A stretch of DNA of 64,000 bases from Flaveria trinervia (taxonomy: Eukaryota; Streptophyta; Magnoliopsida; Asterales; Asteraceae): NCBI GenBank assembly GCA_025506515.1, contig CM046454.1, forward strand, positions 37,560,503 to 37,624,502, written 5' to 3'. Positions 24,213 to 35,329 of the stretch are shown piece after piece. Position numbers and translations under genes: made by a program. Position 1 is the first letter of the stretch; every line of letters begins with the position of its first letter. The notes below the pieces were generated by a model. That model worked only from the letters and a program-made list of their open reading frames with translations, did no database searches and had not been told where the DNA came from.

Positions 24213-24220
24213 AGGGGGAG
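24213..24220 (+). other. Element C polypurine tract
   Basis: AGGGGGAG precedes the 3' LTR as in the other family members. Confidence 0.9.
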
Positions 24221-24221
24221 T

Positions 24222-25108
24222 TGGTTGGACCAAAAGAACCAATGAGCCAAGATCAAAAACCTCTAAGTCCCACATGGTATCACAACAACTGCTGAAAGCC
24301 TCATCAGTAGTTTGACAAACTGCTGAAGACTTCAACAGCCGGAGATCAAGTGCTAAAGACCTCAACAGCTGAAGAACTAAGTACTGAAGTACAACAGCTG
24401 AAGAACACAAGTGCTGAAGCTGAAAGACCAAAGTACTGAAGTACAACAGCTGAAGAGTTTACAAGTACTGAAGATCAACAACTAATGTACAAAGTCTGAA
24501 GACAAAGACTGAAGACATCAGCTGATGATATCTACTGAAGTCATCAGCTGATGAAACACCTGAAGGTCAAAGTCTGAAGATCAAGTACTGAAGTCTCAGT
24601 AGTTTGTCACACTGCTGAAGAGTACTTCTTCAGTAGTTGTGATATCAGTAGTTTTATATTATTATGTTTCAGTAGTTTTGTAAAACGAATGAAGAGCTTG
24701 TTCTTCAGTCGTTGTAGTTTCAGTAGTTTTATATTTTGTACTTAACACTCTGATATGTTCTCAGTAGTTGTGAACATTTCAGTAGTTTGTTAAGAGTTAG
24801 TTATTTTTGTATAGATCTGCCAGTTGTCACTTTCCGTGATAACAGCAGTGATTGTTGCACTCTATATAAGGGGTGACAACCTATTGTAAACGTGATGAAT
24901 GAATGAATGGAATGAATGAATGATTTGATTGGAAATATTCTACATCTATAAACATTCCTTGAAATCAGAAATATATATTCTCTCCCTATACCGTATGCGC
25001 TCTTAATGAATACAAGTGTCGATTGCTTGCTACAATTTGTCTAATTCTTGTTCATATTCCGCTGCTTTGAATCCTAATACATCAAACTTGTGATCGCTGA
25101 TCCTGTCA
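24222..25108 (+). repeat. Element C 3' LTR (887 bp)
   Basis: It starts TGGTTGGACC (one extra G compared with the 5' LTR) and ends GATCCTGTCA. TATATAAG is at 24863-24870. It aligns along its whole length with the 5' LTR. Confidence 0.93.
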
Positions 25109-25113
25109 TGACA
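25109..25113. repeat. Target-site duplication of element C, right copy
   Basis: TGACA, the same as 12699-12703. The pol of element B resumes here. Confidence 0.92.
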
Positions 25114-28031
25114 TCCACCAGAAGTTGACTTTCTGGTTAACTTACACCCTGCATAGTCCCTATCAGAAAAAGCAACCAATTTGCAATAGTGCTAGTGGAA
25201 TACCATAAACCTAGAGAGTGTGTACCTTGGATATCTAAAGATCCTTTTGACTGCAATCAAGTGAGACTCTTTAGGAGCAGCCGAAATCTAGCACAAACAC
25301 ACATTGCAAACATGATATCTGGTCTAGAAGCAGTTAAGTACATCAAGGACCCAATCATACATCTATAAAGTGTTCATCAACAGCTTTACCTTTCTGATCT
25401 GCATCCAATTGTGTGGTGTTGCACATGGGAGTAGAACAGGGCTTACAAATTTGTAAATCAAACTTATTCAAAAAGATTTTATATATTTAGATTGATGAAT
25501 GAAAGTCCCATCAGCCTTTTGTTTGATTTGCAATCTTAGAAAGAACTGTAATTCTCCCATTGCACTCATTTCAAACTTCTTATGCATTAAATTGGTAAAG
25601 TCATCACATAACTGGGGATCAGAGGATGCAAAAATAATATCATCAACATAAATTTGAACAAGTAACTTATGCTGATCCACCTTCTTAATGAATAAAGTTT
25701 TATCTATGGAGCCTCTAGTGAAATTATTTTGAAGAAGAAAATTTGATAATGTCTCATACCAGGCTCTAGGAGCTTGTTTCAACCCATAAAGAGCCTTATC
25801 AAGCTTGTATACCCAATCTGGATGTTTATTATCCTCAAAACCTAGTGGTTGACACACATAAACTTCTTCTTTTATTTTACCATAGAAAAATGCACTTTTA
25901 ACATCCATTTGAAAAACTTTAAGATTGTGGAATGCAGCATACACTAAGAATAATCTAATTGCCTCCAGTCTGGCTACAGGGGCAAAGGTCTCATCGTAAT
26001 AAATACCTTCTTCTTGTGAAAACCCCTGAACAACCAGTCTGACCTTGTTCTTAACAATAAGCCCATTTTCATCTGTTTTGTTCCTAAAGACCCATTTAGT
26101 GCCTATTGCACACTTACCTGGGGGTAGAGGAACCAGTTCCCACACTTGTTGTTTCTTGAACTGAAGTAGCTCAAGCTGCATGGCTTCCACCCATCCATTG
26201 TCTCTCAAAGCAACATGATAGTTCTTTGGCTCTTGCTGACTGATGAAGAGAGCATAGAAGCACAAGTTAGACAATTGACTTCTGGTTGAGACGCCAGCAT
26301 TGATACCACCAATGATTTGAGACATTGGGTGATTCTTCAGCTCTTGGTGCACAATAAGATCAATGCAAGTGTTTGTAGCCGGTTCAACATCAACAGATGT
26401 TGATTCAGATTCTTGAAACCAAGTATTAGATGGAAAATCAAACGATGTAGAGGAATCAGAAATCTCATCAGCATTTGTTGTGGATGGAGCTGCTGAAGGT
26501 ACAGGAACATCAAATTTAGTAGACTCAGTCAGTTTGTCACTGAACTTGAAAAGGTGAGTACTGATATCATCATCATCTTCAGTACCACCAGCTGGAAGAC
26601 TTGCTGCAGAAGATGATTTATCCACATGATCTGCAACAGCTGGAGTTTGATAAGGAGCATATTGCAGTATGTCCATATCAAACAACTCCATAGGGTTTTG
26701 TGGAATTTTATCCTTAGGAGATTCATTGAATTTCACATGCAAGGTTTCTTCAACTATCTTTGTTCTGCAGTTGAAGACTCTGTAAGGCTTGTAAGTGGAT
26801 GAATAACCTACAAAGTACCCTGCATCCACCTTAGGATCAAATTTGTACAGTTGACCCTTTGTGTTGAGAATGAAACAAGGACATCCAAAGGCTCTGAAGA
26901 ATGAAATCAAAGGAGCCAAATGATGTAGAGCTTCATATGGAGTCTTCATCAACCTCTGATTTACTAACACTCTATTCTGCACATAGTAAGTTGTATTGAT
27001 AGCTTCAGCCCAAAAGGTGAAAGGCAAACCAGAGTCAGCCAACATGGACCTTGCAGCTTCAATTAAAGTCATGTTCTTTCTCTCCACTACTCCATTTTGT
27101 TCTGGAGTCCTTGGGATGCTAAACTGCCTTTTGATTCCTTTTGAAAGATAAAAATCATCAAGTGTATGGTTTATGAATTCAGTACCATTGTCACTCCTTA
27201 TACACTTGACTGATAGGGAATACTACTTCTCAACATACAGCACAAAGTTTGTAATCTTCTAAGCAACCTCATCCTTTGAATGTAGAAAGAAAGTCCATAC
27301 GAATTTGGAGTAATCATCCACAATTACCAGACAATATTTCTTCTTTCCCATGCTCATCACTCTCACAGGACCAAATAGATCCATGTGTAGTAACTGCAAG
27401 CAGGCGGTGGACTTAGGTTCTTCAATGGGAGGGAATGAGACTTTGTGTTGTTTTCCTTTCAAACAAGCAGTGTAGGCTTCATCACAGTGGTACTCCTTTA
27501 TTGATAAACCTCTCACTAAACGATTGTGGATCTGCTGATACATGTTTCCGAGATTGACATGACCCAGCCTTCTATGCCATAGTTTAAATTCCTGAAGAGA
27601 GGCTTTGGAGAACAGGCATGGATGACCCTTCAAATCAATCTTCTTTGACAAATCCAAGGCATACACTCTTCCGATCCTATTGGCCTTCAAGAGAGTATGT
27701 TCATCCATTACCTTTTCAATCAGCCTCAGAACATGGGAAGACAGAATCCTGCAGTTCTGGCTTGTGAAAAGTGCAACATGCCTTTTATCACACATCTGAC
27801 TGACACTCAGCAGATTATACTTGAGATTCTCCATATGGTTGACATCATCAAACTGGATTTGTCCATTAGACACATATCCTTTCCAATGATGTAACCTCTG
27901 GCATCATTTCCAAATGAAACAAATCCCTTCTTTCCATGAGATTAGTCATTAAGAAGAGAACAGCTCCCAGTCATATGCATAGATCCTCCACTGTCCACAT
28001 ACCACATGCTCCTTTGGCATGTTGAAGAACC
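25109..28031 (-). pseudogene. Element B pol: protease, integrase, RT, RNase H, part 1 (broken)
   Basis: It reads from 28031 downward. Protease WYVDSGGSMHMTG lies near 28005-27965. Bases 27873-27259 are open: NLKYNLLSVSQMCDK, LWHRRLGHVNLGNMY, YTACLKGKQHKV, LLHMDLFGPVRVMS, YCLVIVDDYSKFVWTF. In-frame stops follow at about 27258 and 27227, then RSDNGTEF (second Asp). Bases 27087-25468 are open for 539 codons: ERKNMTLIEAARSMLADSG (catalytic Glu), linker, then RT with KARLVVQG-like, FQMDVKSAFFYGK and YVDD at 25650-25639. The RNase H start (25460-25109) is frame-broken. One first knuckle Cys in the integrase HHCC zinc region reads Tyr (EAYTAC). It makes the element's own replication enzymes when intact. 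Confidence 0.88.
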
Positions 28032-28046
28032 CTGCAAAAAAGAAAA

Positions 28047-28097
28047 CTAGTTACATTTTGAGACCCAAACCTTTTTGGTTTTGGGTCTGTTTTCATT
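28047..28097 (-). pseudogene. Element B gag, last codons and gag stop
   Basis: Reading down from about 28097: NENRPKTKKVWVSKCN then TAG at 28049-28047. The same end (RPKTKKVWV) closes gag in element E. Pol follows in the same frame five codons later. Upstream gag is lost at the junction with D. Confidence 0.7.
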
Positions 28098-30187
28098 TGG
28101 GGTTTCGCTTTGCTCTCCGCGGGCCGTATTCTAAATATGGCCCCAACCAAAAAGGTGGAAAGGACACCTTTTGAGATATGGCATGGAAGAGTTCCGTCCC
28201 TATCATACTTAAGGGTCTGGGATTGTGAGGCTTATGTTAAGACTCCCACCCCAAAAAAATTGGAAGCCCGATCCACCAAGTGTATCTTTGTTTGATACCC
28301 TAGAGATTCTATGGGATATTATTTCTATGATCCACTGGAACAAAAGGTGTTTGTTGCCAGAAAGGGTGAGTTCTTAGAAGCAAAGTTCCTTATGGAAGGA
28401 GGTAGCAGAAGAACAGTGGATCTTGAGGAAGATCAAGAACCACAACCCGATGCACGTTTGGTTGAAACTAGCACTCAACATGAGGATGTTGAGGAAGATC
28501 AAGGGGTTGATCAATACACACAGAACGTTCGTAGAAGTGGTAGAACTAGTAATCCACCTGAAAGATACAGATTTTTCATGGATGGATGCTATGTAGTAGA
28601 TTCAGATGAACCAAGCACATACCATAATGCAGTGTCCAATTCGGATTGTGACAAATGGCTTGAAGCCATGAACGTTGAGATGCAATCTATGTATGACAAT
28701 CAAGTTTGGGAACTTGTTGTACCACCTCTTAATTCCAAGATAGTTGGAAGTAAGTGGGTTTTCAAGAAGAAAACAGATATGCATGGAAACTTGGATACTT
28801 ATAAAGCTAGACTTGTGGCAAAGGTTTCACTCAAACTCAAGGGTTGATTATGATGAAACCTTCTCACCTGTTGCGATGCTAAAGTCTATAAGGATACTGT
28901 TTGCCATAGCTGCTCATTACGATTATGAGATTTGGCAAATGGATGTCAAAACTGCTTTCCTAAATGGATATCTTGAGGAAGATGTCTATATGGTTCAGCC
29001 TGAAGATTTTGTCGATCCAAAACATCCTAATAAAGTATGCAAGTTAAAGAAATCAATCTATGGATTGAAACAAGCATCGAGAAGCTGGAATCACCGTTTT
29101 GATGAGGAAGTAAAGAAATTTGGCTTCATCAAAAACGCTGATGAGGCTTGTGTGTATAAAAAGGCTAGTGGGAGCACAGTAACTTTCCTAGTATTGTATG
29201 TTGATGACATACTACTATTTGGAAATGACATTCCAACCTTGGAAGGTGTAAAAACCTAGCTTGGAAGTTGTTTTTCCATTAAGGATCTTGGTGAAGCTGC
29301 CGATATTCTAGGATAAAGATCTATAGGGATAGATCAAGGTGGTTGATTGGTTTGAATCAAAGTGCATACATTGATAAGATCTTGAAAAGGTTCAAGATGG
29401 AGAACTCTAAGAAAACTACCGTACCTATTCAAAGAGGAACGATATTGAGTACGACTCAATGTCCTAGCTCAAAGGATGAGCAAGATAAAATGAAGGCCGT
29501 CCCATACGCATCTGCTATTGGATCCATCATGTATGCAATGATATGCACTCGACCGGACGTGTCATGCGCCTTAAGCATGACAAGTCGTTACTAGCAAAAT
29601 CCTGAAAACAGTCATTCGATGGCTGTTAAGAACATACTTAAGTACCTAAGCAGGACAAGAGATATGTTCCTAATCTATGGATCTGGTGATGAGGAACTCG
29701 TTGTAAAAGGTTACACGGATGCGAGCTTCCAAACCGATCGTGATAATTCTCGGTCACAATCGGGATATATTTTCATTCTGAATGGAGGAGCGGCCTCTTG
29801 GAAGAGCTCCAAGCAGGATGTGGTGGCTTTATCAACTACAGAATCAGAATACATCGCGGCCTCATTGGCAGCTCAAGAAGCTGCATGGTTGAAGAAATTC
29901 ATTGCCCATCTGGGGTTTGTCCCTTCCCTTTAGGACCCCCTAGAGATCTTTTGTGATAACGAGGTGCGATTGCTCAAATCAAGGAACCTTGTGCTCATCA
30001 AAAGACAAGGCACATTGAGCGGAGATTCAACTACATACGAGATGAAGTTGAAAATGGAAAGATATGTATTCGCAAAGTTCATACGGATCAGAACATTGCG
30101 GATCCTCTCACGAAGCTCCTTGAAAAGGCAAAGCATGAAGGTCATACTTGTGCCATGGGACTTCAATATTCTAGTGATTGGATTTGA
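28098..30187 (+). pseudogene. Element D pol: integrase end, RT, RNase H (broken)
   Basis: Integrase C-terminal part: KKVERTPFEIWHGR and LRVWDCEAYVKTPTPKKLEARSTKCIFV, with a stop near 28296. Linker with EDVEEDQGVDQ. RT: DKWLEAMNVEMQSMYDNQVWEL, GSKWVFKKKTDMHGN, DYDETFSPVAM, IWQMDVKTAFLNGYLEEDVYM, YGLKQASRSWN; YVDD at 29197-29208. RNase H: GYTDASFQTDRDNSRSQSGY (29712 on) and STTESEYIAASLAAQEAAW. Frame breaks near 28825, 29259 (stop), 29310, 29594 (stop) and 29933. The ancestral stop is TGA at 30185-30187. Catalytic motifs survive, so it is a relatively recent pseudogene. Confidence 0.88.
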
Positions 30188-30962
30188 TCTGTGAATTTTG
30201 TATTTGAATATGTCGAACTCTTTATTATTTGAATAAAATTATTTGGTTATAATGTTTCAATTAATGTTCCAATTTAGCATGTTTAATCCATGAGTAAATT
30301 GTTTACTCTAAATGTCTGTAGTCGTTCATACTTGTGGGAACAAGTGTGAGGGTAAGATTATTATGGACTTGGATTGGTTGATATTCATAAGGATGAATAT
30401 AGAGCAATGGGTTGCTACCAGGTTCATAGATATTTGTGGGATACAAATATTGGACTAACTCGCAACTCAAACTTTACTACATGGAATCTTATTGATTGAT
30501 CATAAGTAATTTTGAGTAAAGGCGAATATCATTTGGTATCCTCCGACCTGAGATACATCTTGGGTTTTGATATTCACCAAGTATTATGCCTTGAGCTGAT
30601 TCTTCACTGCCCTGAAATAATGGACAGTACATAAGGGTATGTTCAGGTATGATACAAGGTGTTTGTGAGAAACGTATGTGGTCAAGATGGAATTTGTTCC
30701 TCCTATTCGTTGATAGTTAGATGTCTAAGGCCTGATTAAGTTAAATCAACAAGGAATGATCATTCTGTGTCCTTGGATTTAACATGACATCTGAAACAAA
30801 AAGATAGATGATTGATTCACCTAAATCATTTCAAGTAGGGTACTTGAAAGGGATGATGTTATTGAATGGCTATAAGTCATGCGTATTAAGGGTAGTAGAC
30901 CGTTGTTAGGTGGTATTTACTGCTTGCATCAATCTTCTATGAATCTTGGGCAAGTGGGAGAT
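30188..30962 (+). other. Element D 3' untranslated region
   Basis: About 775 bp lie between the pol stop and the LTR. I see no gene in it. It ends with the purine-rich CAAGTGGGAG (30951-30960), which would act as the polypurine tract. Confidence 0.65.
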
Positions 30963-31949
30963 TGTTGGATTCTATGTGCCCAAGACACATAGAATATTAA
31001 TGCGGTTAGTACGTTATGATCCATGTCGGGTTATACCCAATAACAAGCTTAGCAAACACCAATTAATATTTAATTGATGATATGATCATGCAATTAAATA
31101 TTTACACCAATTTAGAAAATGGGTTTTCTAAATAAGTTGCATATGAATGGAACAAATTATGAGAATAATTTGTTGATGAGTTTATTGTTATTTTGTTATT
31201 TAAAAGGTTTAAATAACACAAATAACATGAGAGTATACTTTAATTAAATTGTTTAATTAGAGAAGACATGTCACATTTAAATATGTCTAGTAGATGACTT
31301 ATTTAATGTGTGACAAAAAGGCTTATTATAGTGAGTGTGTATGTGTGTTTGATAAAAGAGGAAAACCCCTTTTGAATTGCAATTTTCGGCCGCCCCCTGG
31401 CATTCATTGGACCTTTTTCTTTGAAAACCAATGACAAACTCAACTAGTCTTCTACTACTCAAAATCTAATCTATCTCATATGAAAGCAACACACACAACC
31501 CTTTTCTCTCTCTCTCTACACCTCTCGAAAGGCAGCAGAAAGTAGGAGCAATTTTCGGGTTTTTGAGTTGTTTTTGGTGTGCTCTCCCTAGCAAGAGTGG
31601 TGTTTACTTCAAGGGCTTGGGGTATACAAGCTTGAGGACCTCTAATCTTGAAGTCTTGGCCAATTCACAAGCATTTTCAACCCTTTCTTAGTCGACAATT
31701 TTGGCTGGAATAAGGTAGTAATCACAGCTCATTGAAGCTGTGATTTTATGTTGTTTAACTTGTATTCATAGCTTGTTCATTCACATATTTAAGATCCTTT
31801 TGATTTGGGTTTGTTTTTTCATCATAAAACATCATTAAGAACATGAAATTTTCAGATTATAAACATGTTATAATGCTTTACTTCCGCTGCGTTTTTCAGA
31901 AAGTTTAAAAGGTTAAACTTGTTTATTTTGTGTTCTATCAAACCCATCA
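30963..31949 (+). repeat. Element D 3' LTR (about 987 bp)
   Basis: It starts TGTTGGATTCTATG right after GGGAGAT and ends ...CCATCA. Gypsy integrase coding resumes directly after it (YADKRQRPLEF). No second LTR is present for comparison, so the right edge could be off by a few bases. Confidence 0.75.
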
Positions 31950-32409
31950 GTATGCTGATAAACGACAAAGACCACTTGAGTTCCAGGTGGGTGACAGGGT
32001 TATGTTGAAAGTCTCACCTTGGAAGGGTATCATTCGGTTCCGAAAGCGGGGCAAGTTGAGCCCGAGATAGATTGGGCCTTTCCGAATCGTTGCTAGAGTA
32101 GGAAAGGTGGCCTATAGGTTGGAGTTACCAGATGAGTTAAGTGGAATTCACCCAACATTCCATGTATCTCATTTGAGGAAATGTTTAGCAGACGAGGATA
32201 TGATTGTTCCACTGGAGGATATTGAGGTTGATGAACGGCTCAATTATGTGGAGCAACTAGTGGTGATCATTGATCGAAAAGAGAAGAGGCTGAAGAATAA
32301 AGTGGTTTCTCTTGTGCGTGTACAATGGAAGCATAGGAAAGGATCCGAGTCTACGTGGGAGACTGAAGTAGAGATGAGACAGCATTACCCACGATTGTTT
32401 GAGGAATAA
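31950..32409 (+). pseudogene. Element G integrase C-terminus with chromodomain
   Basis: The reading starts QYADKRQRPLEFQVGDRVML and KVSPWKGIIRFRKRGKL, the GPY/F-type end of gypsy integrase; a TAG replaces the Tyr codon before IGPF (near 32068). PDELSGIHPTFHVSHLRKCL follows, then a chromodomain-like end (EEQPVxIIDR-type, KNKVVSLVRVQWKHR, SESTWETEVEMRQHYPRLF). It stops at 32407-32409. The chromodomain directs integration toward particular chromatin in this clade. Apart from the single stop, the 150 residues are intact. Matches the Tekay/Del chromovirus style. Confidence 0.85.
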
Positions 32410-32433
32410 CAGGTTTCAGGGATGAAACCTATA

Positions 32434-32447
32434 CAAGGGGGGTGGAC
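32434..32447 (+). other. Element G polypurine tract
   Basis: The purine-rich ACAAGGGGGGTGGA lies just before the LTR. Confidence 0.75.
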
Positions 32448-33057
32448 TTGTAACACCCGGTTATTTTTGAAGACCCAACAATGAATAACGTGAAGAAAAA
32501 AAGGAAAATCAATAAAACCCAAGTCTAAGGGTTAAAAGTAACAAAAAGGACAAAGTCTTTGAAAAGTTGGTGATAAAGGTGGCATGGCCGCCCATCATCT
32601 CTCTACACACAAATTCTCGGATATTTTTAGAGAGAGAAGGAAGGAGAGCAGAAACTCTTTGTTTTTAAAAGAAGAACAAGAAAGAATTCGAATTCAAGTG
32701 GGTTTCTAGGCGGCTGAACTCAATTACTAATGAGTTTGGAAGAAGCCATATTCCAGAGCTGCCAAGGTGAGTTCTAGAACCCTCTTTTACAAGTTTTAAC
32801 TAATTTTTGGGGTTGGAAATGCATGAACTTATGTTTTATAAAACTGGGTTTTCACCGGTATGTATGATTGTGTGTATGTTGCTATTATGATGTGATATTG
32901 GGCTATGTTCATGTTTGTTGATGTTACGGTTATGCTTCTAAGGCTTAGAATTCATGATTTAAGCTTAGAACATAATAGATGGTGTTTGGAAACTAAAATA
33001 TGATGTTTAGGGCTCAGATGTCTAAGTTTTAGAATCTGCCCAAGTGTTCAAAAGAAA

Positions 33058-33490
33058 TGTGGATGAACAGTTAATGCGGATAAGCATTGTTCACTAAGTA
33101 AGTCAATGCTGATGTAAAGTCATGGGATGGAAAGTCAATGCGGATGAGAAGGTTCATGGGATTGAACAGCCAATGCGGATGAGCATTAATCAGTAAGTAA
33201 GTTAATGCGGATGAGTACTAGAGAAATGCGATGAACAGTTAATGCGGATGAGCATTTTTCACTAAGTAAGTCAATGCAGATGAGTACTAGAGAAATGCGG
33301 ATGAACAGTTAATGCGGATGAGCATTGTTCACTAAGTAAGTCAATGCAGATGAGTACTAGAGAAATGCGAATGAACAGTTAATGCGGATGAGCATTGTTC
33401 AATAAGTAAGGAAATGCGGATGAGAACCAAAGGAAATGCGGATGAACTAAAACAAATGCGGATGAATAGAAAGGCAAATGCGCATGACAC
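33058..33490 (+). repeat. Tandem repeat of about 68-bp units in G LTR
   Basis: About five imperfect copies of a unit built from AATGCGGATGAGCATTGTTC, ACTAAGTAAGTCAATGC, AGATGAGTACTAGAGAAATG and CGGATGAACAGTT. Shorter AATGCGGATGA half-units fade out on the right. Confidence 0.85.
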
Positions 33491-33988
33491 TTAGAATAGT
33501 TTTTGACTTTCTGGAGAAAAAGTGAAATATAGGCTTTGACTTGGGAGGTTCTCGAGGGTTCATGTAAGTTGACTTTTTGAGGTCATAGATGATGTGATGG
33601 GCATGATGTTATGATGTATGTTTGATGCATGATGGTATGTATGATGTATGCTATGTATGTATGATGCCCTGTATGATGATGTTGACTGTGTATGATGATT
33701 TTCCTTTTACTATATGTTTATTTTCCCATGGCTTAACGTTTACGTTGAATGTAAATGAATGAAATGAAAGTATTATGTAACGTAAAGTGGAAGATAATGA
33801 AAAGAGGAACATGATGAATGAATTCATGCATTATTGAACGAAGGAAAGTAATGTAAGTCTTGCAAGCCTTGAATGTGGGAACACACTCCAATGTAGGGTG
33901 TTAGTCCAACGGTGTGTGGATTAGCTACCCCAGAAGGATGCATATCGGGGTCTTTTTTGTGATTGACCATTTGTATAGAACCTTTGTC

Positions 33989-34217
33989 GCTTACCCTAGA
34001 TACTGTGGCCAGGCTGCTATGCACCATAACGGAAGGTCTATGATAGACTTCGGCCCAGTATCCGCTTTATCCATGACGGTGGGTATAGTACATGACAATG
34101 GTACACCTGAACTTACCCTAGGTACTGTGGCCAGGCTGCTGTGCGCCATGACAGGGGGTCTGTGATAGACCCCGGCCCAGTACCAGCTTTATGCATGATG
34201 GTGGGGTAAAGTTCATG
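33989..34217 (+). repeat. Two-copy direct repeat (about 115 bp) with hairpins in G LTR
   Basis: ACTTACCCTAGGTACTGTGG (34111 on) repeats the segment at 33989 on. Each copy carries a hairpin: GGTCTATGATAGACTT in the first and the stronger GGGGGTCTGTGATAGACCCC (34154-34173) in the second. Confidence 0.8.
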
Positions 34218-34722
34218 GTTTTTGATGGAATGAAAAGAAGTAATGATGAAAGTATGAATGAATGAGAATGAAAGTAATGAAGTGAATGGTAATGATATAC
34301 GATGAATGAGTGAATGATGAAGAAAATAATGATATTATCTATTTGTAAGTATGATGTGTGATCACATGCAAAAGTAAAGAACGGTTCGATGAAAGTAAAG
34401 TATGTTTTATTATAAAACCAGAACTCACTCAGCAACACTGACTTTTTATGCATTTTCCAGTTGGCAGGTGAGCATTGCTGAGGATGGCACGGGGCAGCTA
34501 CTTGGCATTTTGGATGGCATTCTTTTGTTAATGTTTTCGCATTGTAATGCAAACAAATGGAAATGTGTAATGAATGATTGTATTAACTTGCAAAAGCATT
34601 TTTAATGAAATGAAAAGTTGCTTTGATGTTCCGCTACGATGTTTTACGAAAGTTAAATGTAATTATATGTTTTATGAGCAATGATTGGCCAACTGTAAGC
34701 GTCCCAGGAACAGGGCCTTACA

Positions 34723-35329
34723 AAGCCCGGTCCAGAAGATCAGAGAACGACATTTACGACCATAAAGCGCTTCGAAAGGTGCCATCTTGATAGTCGAGTG
34801 GTAACTATTATTATACGAAAATTCCGCGAGCGGTAAATGCGTATCCCAGTCACCACCAAATTCAAGGACACAAAGACGTCCGTTTAACCTCAAAGTTTTG
34901 GATGGTTCACTCAGTTTGATCATCCGTTTGAGGATGGAAAGCCGTGCTTAGATCTAGTTAAGTACCCAAAAGTTCTTGTATAGACGACCAAAAGTGCGAA
35001 GTGAAACGAGCGTCTCGGTTGGATATGATATGAGGTGATACGCCATGATGACTCGCAATTTCTTCAATGTATATTCAAGCTAACCTTGATGTTTTGTAAG
35101 TGTTGCGTATGGGTGTGTAATGTGCCGACTTGTTCAATCGGTCAACGATCACCCATATGCTATCATGACCACGAGAGGTATGAGGTAGTTTGGTTATGAA
35201 GTCCATGGATATGTGTTCCCATTTCCACATAGGAATCTCGGGTTGTTCAAGTTATCCAATAGCACGTTGATGTTCGGGTTTAACCTTCGTACATGCAAGA
35301 CACTTAGCTATGTAAGTCTTTATGTCTTT
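34723..35329 (-). pseudogene. Element F gypsy integrase, part 2 (broken)
   Basis: It reads from 35329 down. It carries the integrase core of a gypsy element: IPMWKWEHISMDFITKLPHTS (first Asp), GHDSIWVIVDRLNKSAHY, ISNRDARFTSHFW (second Asp in the DARF motif), LSTAFHPQTDDQTE (Glu), DTHLPLAEFSYNNSYHSTI and MAPFEALYGRKCRS. Several in-frame stops and indels occur (for example G*LEQPEI and RLA*IYI). It is cut at 35329 by E and at 34723 by the LTR of G. It joins 47660 once E and one TCTTT copy are ignored. Confidence 0.85.
35325..35329. repeat. Target-site duplication of element E, left copy
   Basis: TCTTT directly before the LTR, matched at 47660-47664. Confidence 0.92.

Larger units (their letters stand above)
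12704..25108 (+). mobile_element. Element C: complete Sirevirus-like copia element (12.4 kb)
   Basis: The complete layout is 5' LTR, primer site, gag, pol, spacer, ORF2, polypurine tract and 3' LTR, flanked by TGACA duplications inside element B. Its LTRs end in GATCCTGTCA rather than GATCCTAACA, which sets it apart from A, B and E. Every gene is interrupted by many mostly one-base indels, so it cannot encode its own proteins as written. Confidence 0.95.
25109..28097 (-). mobile_element. Element B, 5' remaining part: pol and last codons of gag
   Basis: This is the minus-strand continuation of B beyond inserted element C. It contains pol from protease to RNase H and the last residues of gag up to about 28097. 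There the sequence changes abruptly to a plus-strand copia integrase (element D). The rest of B's gag and its 5' LTR are absent from the window. Confidence 0.9.
28098..31949 (+). mobile_element. Element D: 5'-truncated Ty1/copia element of another lineage
   Basis: It begins within the integrase (WGFALLSAGRILNM), runs through RT and RNase H, and ends with a roughly 770-bp untranslated 3' region and a 987-bp LTR. It has no ORF2, and its LTR and protein are unlike those of A/B/C/E. It abuts B's gag end on the left. On the right, its LTR meets the gypsy integrase of G in mid-gene, so G is its likely target. Protein style is nearest to the Angela/TAR/Tork-type copia group; this lineage call is tentative. 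Confidence 0.85.
31950..34722 (+). mobile_element. Element G, right fragment: gypsy 3' end and LTR
   Basis: This contains the integrase C-terminus with chromodomain, a polypurine tract and an LTR whose end lies inside the integrase of gypsy element F. The integrase core, RT and protease of G are missing. The missing part is bracketed by the D and B remnants. Confidence 0.8.
32449..34722 (+). repeat. Element G 3' LTR (about 2.27 kb)
   Basis: It starts TGTAACACCCGG and ends CAGGGCCTTACA, inverted-repeat-like ends usual for chromoviruses. It contains two internal tandem repeats, listed separately, and an ATGATGTATG-rich low-complexity run near 33590-33690. Several antisense and sense short reading frames inside it have no protein-like features. 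Confidence 0.75.

Noticed and set aside
33824..34605. Reading frames in both directions in the G LTR, up to 144 codons
   Set aside because: They overlap LTR repeats and hairpins, have low-complexity His/Tyr/Phe content and no motif. They are chance frames.
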